DNA of 64,000 nucleotides from Fulvia fulva (lineage: Eukaryota; Ascomycota; Dothideomycetes; Mycosphaerellales; Mycosphaerellaceae). This document shows positions 22,250 through 33,120 of this stretch, piece after piece. The DNA lies in NCBI RefSeq assembly GCF_020509005.1, contig NC_063013.1:6262001-6326000 (forward strand), in the 5' to 3' direction. Numbering within the stretch: position 1 is the first letter of the stretch; every line of letters begins with the position of its first letter. Both the position numbers and the translations under genes were made by a program. Below the pieces are notes generated by a model, which saw only the letters and a list, made by a program, of their open reading frames with translations, was not told where the DNA came from and ran no database searches.

Positions 22250-25200
22250 GCTTAGGACTAGTAAAGGTTAGACTCGAGCCCTACTTAATTAGGGATCTAA
22301 AGTTAATATTATTAGCCCGAGGATAGTATATAAGTTTGGCTTACCTATTGTACCTAGCGCCTACTTGTCCTTTCGAGGAGCGGGTAGAAGAGCGAAGTTT
22401 AAGGGGGTAATTTTAAAGCTTAATACTTAGGTATTTAGTATATACTACTAGATCGATATATTTGTCTCCGCTAATCTAGATTCGCCTACGATCCTTAGCT
22501 GCCCTTAGTATAGGAAGGTACGACTAATAGGCCGTAACTACGACGATAGATTATAGGAGGGAATAATCGCTAGTAGGAAAGGTAAAAGTATAATGTTCAC
22601 GGCTATTATAGGTACTAACAAGTATAAAACTCTTTAAGAACTTCTATAGTCCTCGGAAAATACGAACGCGGGTTGATTCACGGTAGTCAACCCGCTATAA
22701 GTATTAGAAGTCCGATTTTGAAACAAGTCCGCGTTTCGAGTCTAGTCGGGGAGACCTTAGTAAAAATATTAGGGGCGGAGTGTTCTAATAATACGGCGTA
22801 TCGACATCGATAAGAAGGTATAACGAAGCTAAAACCCAAGCCTATATACACGACTATCTTCGACTGCTTTAAGAACCACCGCGGCCCCGTATTATATTAA
22901 AGAGAAAATGTCCTCGACCTTAGCCCGTATTTGAAGAAATTGCTAGGACTACTCGGGAACCGCTAATACTTAAGCGCTAAGGGGACTACTAACGCTCTAG
23001 GAGAGTATGTTATTAGAAATATATACTCCGTATAGGGCGACTAGTGTATAGAGATCCTAAAATAGGGCTAGATCAATAGGTAGGCTTAGAAATAAGACGT
23101 AGGGTTATATAGACCCGGTATTAGGATACCGTTTATATTTACTATATATAAGCGTAAAGCTAATAAGAAAAGACCTATTCATACGAGCGTTTACGAGAGG
23201 CCTTAGTCGAAAGTAGATAGTGACATAGATTAGAAGTAGAAGGCCCTTTACTAGGAATCTCTAATACTAGTAGGGCAAGGCCCGTTCGATAGGAGGTATC
23301 TTATTAAAAAGTTCTCTAGTATCGAGCGCGGCTCGAGGATTATACCTAAAAGGCTCGCTAGTATTAAGGTTAGTATCGCTCTCTCGGCTAAGGAAAGACA
23401 AATGTTTAAAGAAATACTCTTTAACCGAGAAGGTGTCCTAGCGTAGGATTTTAGCTATATACGGCAGATTAGACATAATGTTATACCTCCTTAGAAGATC
23501 ATAACGATTACGTATAAACCGTAGTAGGCGCGGAACATTCGGTTATACCTAAGCTTACGAGCGATTATAGAATAGATAATTCGCGCTCGAATTAAGAACA
23601 GAATTCTTAAGTATAGTTAAGGTACTTATACGAATACTTAGTTCTTAGTAGCGAAGAAGGTCGAGCTAAATAGCGAAGCTATACTATATAGGTTGATCAA
23701 CTCCGCTATACTCTTAAACGAGGTAACGATAAGGGATACGAACATTCCCCTAGAGACGGACGGGTTCTCGGAAGACTTTACTAGGTATAGAGTGGCCTCT
23801 TTAGTAGACTTGTTTTTGGGGTACGACTAGATCACGCTTGACAAAAGTAGCCGGGATTTGACGGCCTTTATAACGCCTCTTAGGCTTATACGGTATATAA
23901 CGTTACTATAGAGTACGACGAACTTAGTTACTTAGTTCGTACGGGTAGTAACTAAGGTGTTAATAGACTATATTTCTTACCGAGTAAAACTATTTCTTAA
24001 TGATATTGGCGTAAAAGGTCCTACTAAGGACTATCGTAACGCTAAGGTAGAGCCTAGCCTTCGACGATTAGTCGTAGAATATATTATATCCCTTAACCTT
24101 GTTCTTATAGACCTAGAGAGGGCCGGAGCGGTAGTCGTAGAGGAGAAGTCGTAGTGGCTTTATAAGACCCTAAAGATCGTAGGCTATATTACTAGCCCGA
24201 GCGGCCGCTATCTAGATCCTAAGGTAGTGGCTAAGATCTTAAACTAGCTAACCCTAAAGTACGTAAAGGACGTTCGAGTTTATATTAGGATCTATATTTA
24301 CTTCCGGATTTAAGTCCCCTAGTTTGTGATCGTCGCTCGGCTAATATATAAGCTTTTAAGGAAGGACGTCGAGTTTGTCTAGACTAAGAATAGGCTGTTC
24401 TCGAAAGAGAACCTAGTAAGATTCTTAGTAATAGTACTAGCGTTAGTAACTATCTCCTACGCCCTAGGAGCTAGTAGGATCTTCGTTTCTATTAACGCGA
24501 GTAGTATTAGGTAGGGTTATATAATATCGTAGGAATTACTAGATAACACTCGATAAAGACACCTAGTAAGGTATAAGAGCGGCACCTAGAACGTAAACGA
24601 GGCTAAGTATAACGTAGGAAAGCGGGAGTGCATCGGAGTACTAAAGGGCCTTAAGAAGGTATAGCGCTACCTCGTAGGAGTAGACTTCATCCTCGAAGTT
24701 AATACTAAAACGCTAGTATAGTAGTTAAATCGGCTAGCGTCCGACATTCTATACTCTAGAATAGTAAGGTAGGTTACTTAGATCTAGCTATTTACCTTTG
24801 AAGTAAGGTATATTGATAGGAAGAAGCACTCCGGACCGGATATACTGTCTCGTAAATTACCTATAGCTAAGGAGCTTACGGAACCTAACGATAATATTAA
24901 TAAGATAATTAACGACAAATTCTTCCGTTACGCTGAGCTAGTTAACACTTTCCCCGTTATTCTAGAGCGTAAACGACTCCTTGAACCCTAGTATAGTAAT
25001 AATTCCGAGCTTATAGCTTATATTCTAGTATATTAAACACGACCGGAAGGGGTTACCCGGGCTAAGTATCGAAACCTTATTAAGAAGAGTCCTCGGTACT
25101 ACTTAAGAGACAAGCTCTTATTTTATTAGCGGCGAAGGAGTGTACCGATATAGCTAGTAGTAGACGGTAATAATACTTAGAAAGAGATCATAATACACTA

Positions 25201-26300
25201 TTACAAAAAGTATAGTCACTAGAGTATAGAGCTAGTATATAATCTTGTTACTAGCCGGTATTACTAGGAGGGCTACTTCTCCGACGTATCGAATTAGGTA
25301 AGGACTTATACTCCTTACAACTTTCGCGAAGGTAACTAGAGGGTAGGAGAAATGTACTTATCGACTTAGTAGGTTATAGGAGAGAGGTAGTACTACGATC
25401 CCGTCTACGTATATAGAAACGGGTACTTACTTATTGCCCGAGAAGCTCTAAGTAGGTAGATTAAGGCGAAGGTCGTACGGAAGCCTCTAAATTCGCGGGC
25501 AATTACTAAGTTCTTATACGAGATAGTATTTAGCCGGTATAGATACTACTATAAGATTGTACTTAACAACGCTAGTATTAACAAAGGGGAGGTAGAGAGG
25601 ATACTTATTAGTATAGGCATTAAGTATATCCGGATCTTACCCTACTATCCGTAGTTAAATATAACTATAGAAGTAGGACATCGACCTATTCTAGCTATAT
25701 TAGCTAAGCTTACTAAGAACACCTACAAGTCCTAGGAACGATAGATTACTACGGTACTTTAGGCTAATAGAACTACGGTATCTAGAATTACGGGTATAAC
25801 GCCGGCGGAGGTTCTATATAGCTATCGTACTGTTCTCCCGATCGAGGTAGAATACCCGATATAGGCGAACTATAGATAGGGATCTATTAGATTAATAGAG
25901 GAGCTATTAGCTATTCGGGCGCGTCAATTATAGATACGGGACATAAGTCTTTAGGAGTTATAGTTACGAAGAGTAAGGCTTCGTACCCTAAGTAAGGAAT
26001 ACTTTAATACTAAACGTAGTATTAACTTCTAAGGGTTCTAGGTCGGGGATCTTATAGTCAAGTTTGACAAGCCGTATAATAAAGACCTATCTAGAAAGCT
26101 TAGTTACCGCTAGCTTAGGCCGTATCGTATAGCTAAGGTATACTCGGGGTTTAGTATATACGTCCTCGAAGAGCTTAATAGTACAAGGTTAAAGGGTATA
26201 TAAGCCTAAGAGAACCTAAAGCTAATCCTATAGTTAAGACCGGACCCGGAGCTTAATCTTCCTAAAGCTAAAGATATTATAGTACTAGAGAATAGGGATG
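22250..26300 (+). pseudogene. Gypsy E pol: protease, RT, RNase H, integrase
   Basis: Protease near 22265-22310 reads RALLN, stop, GSKVNIISP, where the catalytic Asp became Asn by a TpG to TpA change across the codon border. RT is about 23200-24200; the 65-codon open stretch at 23957-24154 contains LFLNDIGVKGPTKDYRNA, the YLDD box turned to LND followed by the DIGVKGP signature of one fungal gypsy lineage. RNase H is about 24400-24880 and ends near SGPDILSRKLP. Integrase is about 25000-26000. 26380-26870 before the 3' LTR shows nothing I recognise. Confidence 0.75.
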
Positions 26301-26871
26301 ATGTTGCGAATGTCGAAAAAGGCGATCTTCCGAATAAGAACAGACCTACTACGTCTAAATATACGACAAAGAGAATGACAATATACTTCTAATAGGTATT
26401 AATAGAGCCACTATACTTCCGGAACTAGAATCTAAGCCGACGAGACTATAGGTACGGCCTTATAACCTTACTACGGAGGAGATAGCCAAATTCACTAGGA
26501 TTGAGGTCAAAGGAGGGATAGAACTTTATTATTTCTTTTTCTTAGGCGTAAGGAGTTCACTTAGTAGTTTTGGTTTCTAACCTTAATTTGACTAGCTTCT
26601 AGTTCTAGTACCTAGTTTCTAGCGTACTTAACTAATTTCTAGGCTATATCCTTAATTTGAGAGTAGGCTTACTATAAAGACTAGACTTTGACTTAGCCTC
26701 CTTAGCCCCTTATAAAATGAACTTGCGATCTCTTTAATATCTCTAGACTAACTACTTGACTAGACGCCGGATCCGCCTTCCTTACGTAGGACTTATAGGT
26801 ATAGTTTCTTAGTTTATATTAGCGTAGCGGAGGTAAAACTAGGGACAGTTTCGTAATAGGGGAGGATATAT

Positions 26872-27195
26872 TAACGAGTTAAGAGCCCCCTTTAGACCCT
26901 GAAATTTGCGCGTCGAATCTCGTTAACCTTTAACGGCTAATTACGTAGTAGGGGTATATAGGGGTACTACTAAGATATATATAGTTAGGAGGCGACCTTA
27001 GTACGAAGCTAGGATTTACGAAGAATCTCTTTATAAGGCGAAAATACGGGAATCCAAAAATTTTAGATTTATTATCTTTTAGGATCACTCTATATATTTT
27101 ACGGCCCGTAGACCGGTAAGTATATACACCTACGTGTAAGCTATCCTAAGGTCACTAGGCGCGCCCTTACTTACTAGGGTGGTTAGTCGTCTATA
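26872..27195 (+). repeat. Gypsy E 3' LTR
   Basis: About 324 bp, partner of 19218-19546. Both copies carry RIP transitions independently. Confidence 0.85.
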
Positions 27196-28667
27196 CTATT
27201 TATAATAATTAAGTATATAAGTGTCTAAACAGTTATTATATACCTAGTAATCCCTAAAGTTAACGCTTAACTTGCTAATTAAGCTAGAAAGAACAGTAAG
27301 GCTAACAAAGCCCTTATCGCTAAGTAATGCCTTCTTCGTATTAGTAATAGCCTTATTACGTTCCTAGTCCTTACGATTATTCCGATTTAATACGCTAAGT
27401 AGACGCTCGCCGTCGTCGCTTAAGTAGTAGTTAATAAAGTTTTTCTAGTACTTCTTCTACTACTCTAAGCGCTAATCCTTTACTAGGCGCTTATTAGGGT
27501 TGATTATATTATATTAGAACAGGCCCTTATAATAGGTGTCCTTAGGCTCGCCGGTAATGTTCTAGTAGCCGCTTAGCCTATTATTATCCTTATCTTTATT
27601 CTTATCGCCGCGGCTACTACTACGACCCTTATTACCGCGGCTATTACTACGGTTATTATTACTACGGCTACTACTACGGTCACTCTCCTTTTAACTAGTA
27701 CCTATAGGTGCTATTTTATCCTCTACTTCTACTAAGGTTTCTCTAGAGAAGGTTACGAAGACTAATCGACCGTTAGTTATTACTAGTACGGTATCGCATA
27801 TCTATTCGAGGCAACGCTTAGTAAGCTTTTATAGTAACATTCTATTACGCATCTACTCGTTATATAGAGAAGCACCGTAGGCTAGAGCCTACTTCTACTA
27901 AATAGTAAGTAGGAAGTGTCTACTAAGGTCGTCGTACTTAGCGTAGTTATACTTAAGTATCTTAGTCTATAAAACTAACTAGTCTAAGTACTAGTTATTA
28001 ATTCTACGTACGCTAGCCTTCTAAAGCCTAGACAGCTTAAGCGTAAGCTACCGCTTACGTAGTATATCGTCTAGACTATACTGATCCTTAAGAGCCTAGT
28101 ATTTCGCTCTAAGGGTGTTCTAGCCGTATATTAGCTCTTACCCTAGCTCTATCGTCGTACGGATAAGGTAGGTAATAAGCTTTAATTACGTAGTAGTAAA
28201 GATATCGTATATCCGTTACCTTCGGTCTACGTCTGTTTGTCGTAGCTTAATAAGATCTCTTAATATAGCGTCTCCTACCGTATACGCTTATTAGATTTCC
28301 TTAAACGTTAAGTAAGTAGGCTCTATTAGCTCGTTACTTAGTTAGTAAGGATCTATATACTTCTAGATATTCAAAGACTCTACGTAGAGCTCTAGCTAAC
28401 GGTCAAACTTGTCCTATTAGTTATAGCTCTTTAGAACTACGGTATCCTAAGGTAGGGCACCGGTAGTTACCGGCGTCTCGGTAGTAGCTTTAACTATAAA
28501 ATAGGTTATAGGCTAGTGAAAGTTCTACGCGGGTTTACTAGGCCTAGGGGTACTACTATACTAGTTATAGTAGTAGTGCTATAACGATATAAACTCTACT
28601 TTAGGGCTTCCTTATCGTAGCGAGTATTAGTAAGCGCTAATCGGGCTTATAACTATTACGTTAGAAG
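27196..28667 (-). pseudogene. Copia-type gag and protease start (copia I)
   Basis: In reverse, 27250-28450 reads as a long helical gag with segments such as DKFDR, stop, LELYVESLNI, stop, KYIDPY and a Ser/Arg/Asn-rich linker (27600-27690). It ends at VYNNCLDTYILNYY, resembling the V-x-D-[NS]-G/C-A-D-T-H start of copia-like protease. This differs from the gypsy families in the window. It is truncated by gypsy E at 27196; its 5' end is cut or hidden by the DNA transposon at 28670. Identification is moderate. Confidence 0.5.
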
Positions 28668-28669
28668 TA
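28668..28669. repeat. TA target duplication of Fot1/pogo element, left
   Basis: TA dinucleotide immediately outside the left terminal repeat, matched by TA at 29803-29804. TA duplication is the rule for Tc1/mariner/pogo elements. Confidence 0.7.
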
Positions 28670-28737
28670 ACGTACTTTACTACCGAGCGGGCTATACTAC
28701 CGAGCGGGCTACTTTTACTAAGAACTATACTACTTCT
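28670..28737 (+). repeat. Terminal inverted repeat, left
   Basis: 68 bp starting acgtactttactaccgagcg. It is the reverse complement of 29735-29802 apart from about three transitions. Confidence 0.85.
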
Positions 28738-28959
28738 ACTTTGATTACGACGGTATCTTAATACGACGACATCCTATAGAATCGTTACTAGGAGGACAAT
28801 TCCTCTTTAGATTCTTTGCTATCTAGTAAGTCTACTCAATAGGTACGTACGTTATGCCCCGACTCGCTATATCGCTTATAGCGTCGTAGCCTTAGTACTA
28901 GCTAATCACTATCTAGCGACTCTCTACTCACTTCCTACCTCCTAGTATCCTCTAGAGGT

Positions 28960-29715
28960 ATTAATTACGACACCTTATCGAAGGTTAGAGACCCTCTAGA
29001 CTGAATGTACTTGCGCTTTCGTGCTTTTTGCTATATAAGGGCCTCGTTAGACTTACGTAGCTTACTAATCTCGCTTCGTATAAGAGCTATCTAATACGCT
29101 ATCTCTCTACTCCCTCTCTATTGCCCTATTAAACGACCTTCCTCTTCCTACTACGCCTTTCTAAACCCGTAACGACGCTCTAAGACGTAATAACACCTAT
29201 TATAAACCCTGTCTTGTCGAAGTTATAGGTGTCCTAGTTAAGGATACTATACTTCTCCTTTATATTACGTATAAGTAAGAACTACCTCTCGATAACGTCT
29301 AGATCTTCTATCAGGGCTCGCTAACGATCGTATCTACGTATCATACGAACCTTTAGCTCACGATACCGCCTAATAAACCTGTCTATCTAATTGAGACTAG
29401 CGGGCTTAAGACCCTTCTCTTATAGTAATAAATCGGCTATTTCTCGTATACTAGCCTTTAATAGCGGGAAACCTCTAAGATCTAGCTCGTATATATACTG
29501 AAGTATTACCCTCTCTTCTAGCTCTATAAGCTTCTTCGAATTAGGCTCGTAGTCGCCCCGAGGAGGTCGTCTATTCAATCGATACCCTAGTATAGTTCGA
29601 GACGCGTCGTATACCTTTATAGCAAGTCGATTCGTAATTGTCGCGTCGCGTTTCGTAGCCTAGATAGCTAAGGTCAGTTTGGCCTCGTTTGAAGACAATA
29701 TACGCTATAATAGTA
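28960..29715 (-). pseudogene. Fot1/pogo transposase remnant
   Basis: In reverse from about 29715: LTLAIQATKRDATITNRLAI, the N-terminal helix-turn-helix of this family. Next come LKASIREIADLLL and IDRFIRRYRELKVRMIRRYD, the Tc5-type DNA-binding region. Near 29205-29235 is DTYNFDKTGFIIG, which holds the first catalytic Asp. Shortly after, the sequence jumps to the family's C-terminal tail (LRKSNEALI near 29020-29045, then RGSLTFDKVS). The second and third acidic residues are missing, so about the middle third is deleted. Stops at former Gln/Trp codons show RIP. Confidence 0.8.
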
Positions 29716-29734
29716 GTTGTATAGCTATATCTAT

Positions 29735-29802
29735 AGAAGTAGTACAGTTCTTAGTAAAAGTGGCCCGCTCGGTAGTATAGCCCGCTCGGTAGTAAAGCAC
29801 GT
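29735..29802 (-). repeat. Terminal inverted repeat, right
   Basis: 68 bp partner of 28670-28737; followed by TA at 29803-29804. Confidence 0.85.
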
Positions 29803-29804
29803 TA

Positions 29805-32800
29805 TAGGTATTACCGTACCGGCGTATATATACTTAAACCCGCGGGTACGTACCTAGACCTCGCGCCCGCTAAATAATCCGACTAGCGGCTTAGCGCCCG
29901 TATATAACTCTCGTACCCTCCGCGCCTCCCTTAGATAGAATATCTATTCGACTTATACCTTACCCGACTATATACTTATACCTACTTATAACACTTCGAA
30001 TAGATTATTACTAACGGATAGAGAGACACGAGAAGCTATATTCGGGAGATTATAGAGAAACCGCAATAGTATATAAGGAAGTACTAAGATTAGGTATCGT
30101 ACTCGCTAAGTCGTACCTTAAAGTAGATTATAGCTAATATAGTAATAATGACGAGACAGACCGGTACCGGCGTACTAGGCGTAAGTATAGAGAATACTAA
30201 TAGACGCGTTTATCGCGCGTCCCTTAATAGATCATCCTTCTTTACCCTACTATCCGATCTACCCAATAACAATAGCGCGAACCCGGCGATATAGACTTAA
30301 GGACGTAAAGAGGATATTATAAACAGGCTCCTCGACGAGAATAACTAGTACCGTAAGTAGTATAAGAAGGTGTTCGACCAACTTAAGGCGATTAAGGAAG
30401 AGGAGGTCGAGATAGAGCTAAACTTAGCTAACCTATATAGGGCGGAGTTTATTGAGGATAAGATAGAAGATAAGGGTACTAAGGTACTAAGGAAGAGGAG
30501 GGTTACTATCGACAACTTCTAGGAAGCCTTCGACTCGTTAAATAGGTTAAATATAGACAAGTTCAAGAAGACGGTCAATGACTATCTCTAGTAGATCTAT
30601 AAGATCCTCTATAATATCGAGTCCGATTACCGTCGTACGTATAAACTTAATACTACGCTCGATATAGCCAACCGTATTAACCTCCGTAAGGCGTAAGATA
30701 CGAAGGACTAGATAGACCAACTCGAGGATATAATCGATACGGAATAGGCGACTAGACAGTCCCTAGAAGAGGAGGTTACGCGACTAAGGGGGGAGCTTAC
30801 TAAGCGCGATAATACTATCGTTATCGACCTAGATAAGCTTACGAGGGCTAAAGATATAAAGAAGGTATATCGTACGTAGTATAAGGTAGCGGAGAACAAG
30901 CTAGTAGAGACCGAGACTAAGCTCGTAGTAGCCGAGAAGCGTATTACTAAGCTTAAGTAGTAAGAGATAGACCGTAGCTAGTCTAAGGAAAAGTAAGACC
31001 TACTACCTTAGCGAACCGAGTCTAAAGAGTTACTAGAGCGTCGGCAAAATAGAGGCAAACCTAATAAGAAGAAGTCGGACCCGGATTTATCGGACTTATT
31101 AGACGACAAGGACGACGGTAATAAGGGCCGTAAGAATAGCCGTAAGGACGGTAGTCGTAAGGGTAGGAAGAATCGCCCAAGTACCGACTTAGATAGTAAC
31201 CCTATCTCCGTATATACGACTTATAACGCCGACATAACTACTAGTATTAAGTCCTCTAACGAGCTAAAGGCCCCTACTAAGTTTGACCTAAAGAGCGACG
31301 ATATTAAGTTCTAAGAGTAGTAGCGTACTACCGAAGCTAAGCTCTAAGCCTCGTAGTACCGTACTATAAAGGACTCCCTTTAGAACGTCTAGAGCTAGTT
31401 AAAGAACGGTATATAGACCTATATCGACTTAAAGATCCCTAGTCTTACTAAGTCTATAGAAGGTACGACTACTTAGTACGCTTCTATAGATAAGAAAATA
31501 GAAGATCTAGCCCGGCGCTACGGTACCCGTAATACCTATACTAATACTATAACTAAGCTTAATAGTCTATAGTAGGGTAATAAGGAGAAGTTTAGTGACT
31601 TCTACCTATCCTTCCGTAAGAACGCCGATATTATTAACCTTAATAACGGCGTAAAGGAAAAGAAACTCGAGAAGGACTTCCTACTCCGTAAGTTAAACTC
31701 GCGCTACGACAACCGTATTATAAACGAGGACATAGTCAATATGACCCTTAAGCAAGTCGTATCTACGCTATATAACTACGAGGACAAGTTTAAGGCGTTC
31801 GACCTTAAGTACGGTAAGACCGGTAATAGTAATAAGACCTAAGGTAACAAGAAGACTACTAAGGGTAACGACGATAAGAAGGACACGGCTTCGAGTAGTA
31901 GCGGTAACAATACTAACCCGAACGCTAAGACTAAGTAGGCTAATCGACCTTAGGCATTCTAGTATATCTAACCTTTAGATACTACTCGCGCCTAGGAATA
32001 TATCGATTAGAATCGGTACTTAAAATGCGAATAAGAAGGTTACTACCGTATCGATACCAATTAGTACCCCCTTCGAGATGTCGCCCGCCGCCTATTTACG
32101 CTAGGCTATAACCTAAGTAATAACCGCCGTAACGGTAGTAATAGTAGTAACGCTAATAATACCGGCGGCGCTAGAAACGCCTAGTCTACTCCGTAAGCGT
32201 AATACGTAGTAGACCGTACGAGTTAGAGTTACGAGAAAACGAGGAAAAGTATAAATATAAATATAGGCCTCCTAAGGGAGGTATAGTTTTAAGTATATCG
32301 GTATACTCCCTACTAGCTATAAACTACTCTATAGATAAACACAATCCGGTAATAGCTTCTTATCTAGTTATACTATATATAGTAAATAGAAAGATCCCTA
32401 CTTAAACCCTTTATAATAACAGTACTAACTCTACGTACTTTGATATCGACTTTACGTATAAGAACAACATTAATATAATATAGCTACCTAATCCTTTAGG
32501 GCTAATGTTAGTAGATAGCCGACCTACTAGTAACCTTATTACTTATAGAACAACGGTATAGATTTAGATCGGTAACTACGTAGAGACTAGGTCTAGCTAC
32601 TACGTATTACTAGAATACGATATAGTCCTCGGCCGTCCCTAGTACGACGAGTATTAACCTACGTTCTACTATACGTTAGGAACTATAACCCTATTCTTAC
32701 TATATTGTCGACAGAACTATATACTCGGAACTAAACTAGTATATATATAGTCTATTAACGATAAGAGTATTATACTAAGAGGCGTTCTTAAGACCGAGAT

Positions 32801-33120
32801 ACTAGTACTAGAGAGTTCGTAACCTTAAGCTCTATTTAATTACGCCAAACCCTACGTAGAGGATAAAGACGAACCTATAGTAGTATAGGAGACGTATACG
32901 AAGAGAATAGTAATACGACATACCGTCGACACCTACGATAAACCGGAACCGTCTTACTACGTCCGCTAGCTACTACCCGCCGATAGGGTTGAAACACTTA
33001 AGCGCCTAGCGCGTCGAACGAAGAAAGAACTAAAGGTCGAGACTAAGCCGGAGATTAACATTAAGCCTATTAATATAGAAGCACTTCGGCGTATAAGCCG
33101 GAGGAAGGGCTATAAAGTAT
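29805..33120 (+). pseudogene. Gypsy F part 1: leader, gag and protease
   Basis: Plus-strand Ty3/gypsy remnant. 29805-30100 is leader or LTR-like sequence that I could not pair with a second LTR. gag is about 30290-32250: a long charged, probably coiled-coil N-terminal half (30400-31060), a capsid-like part (31290-31850, with FSDFYLSFRKNAD near 31590), and RYLKCEQEGHYR near 32015-32045, a degraded CCHC knuckle. Protease is about 32420-32700 with LVDSRPTSNLI near 32508-32540 and YDIVLGRPWYDEY, a family-typical end, near 32620-32650. LINE B interrupts at 33120, and the frame resumes at 36757. Confidence 0.75.
33110..33120. repeat. TSD of LINE B, left copy
   Basis: ctataaagtat, repeated at 36746-36756. 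Reading the gypsy F frame across the repaired site gives a continuous protein, which supports the boundaries. Confidence 0.75.

Larger units (their letters stand above)
19218..27195 (+). mobile_element. Gypsy E: RIP-degraded Ty3/gypsy element with DIGVKGP-type RT
   Basis: About 8 kb, plus strand, with matching LTRs at 19218-19546 and 26872-27195. A possible 4 bp TSD (ctat) flanks it, but the left flank is gypsy D and the right flank is copia-type sequence. Order is gag, zinc knuckle, protease, RT, RNase H, integrase. Stops at Gln/Trp positions occur throughout. Confidence 0.85.
28670..29802 (-). mobile_element. Fot1/pogo DNA transposon, internally deleted
   Basis: 1133 bp element with 68 bp terminal inverted repeats (28670-28737 and 29735-29802) that differ at about three transitions, flanked by TA. 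Each repeat contains two tandem copies of actaccgagcgggc. The inside is the remains of a pogo-family transposase on the minus strand lacking its central catalytic part. This is the only DNA transposon recognised in the window. Confidence 0.85.
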
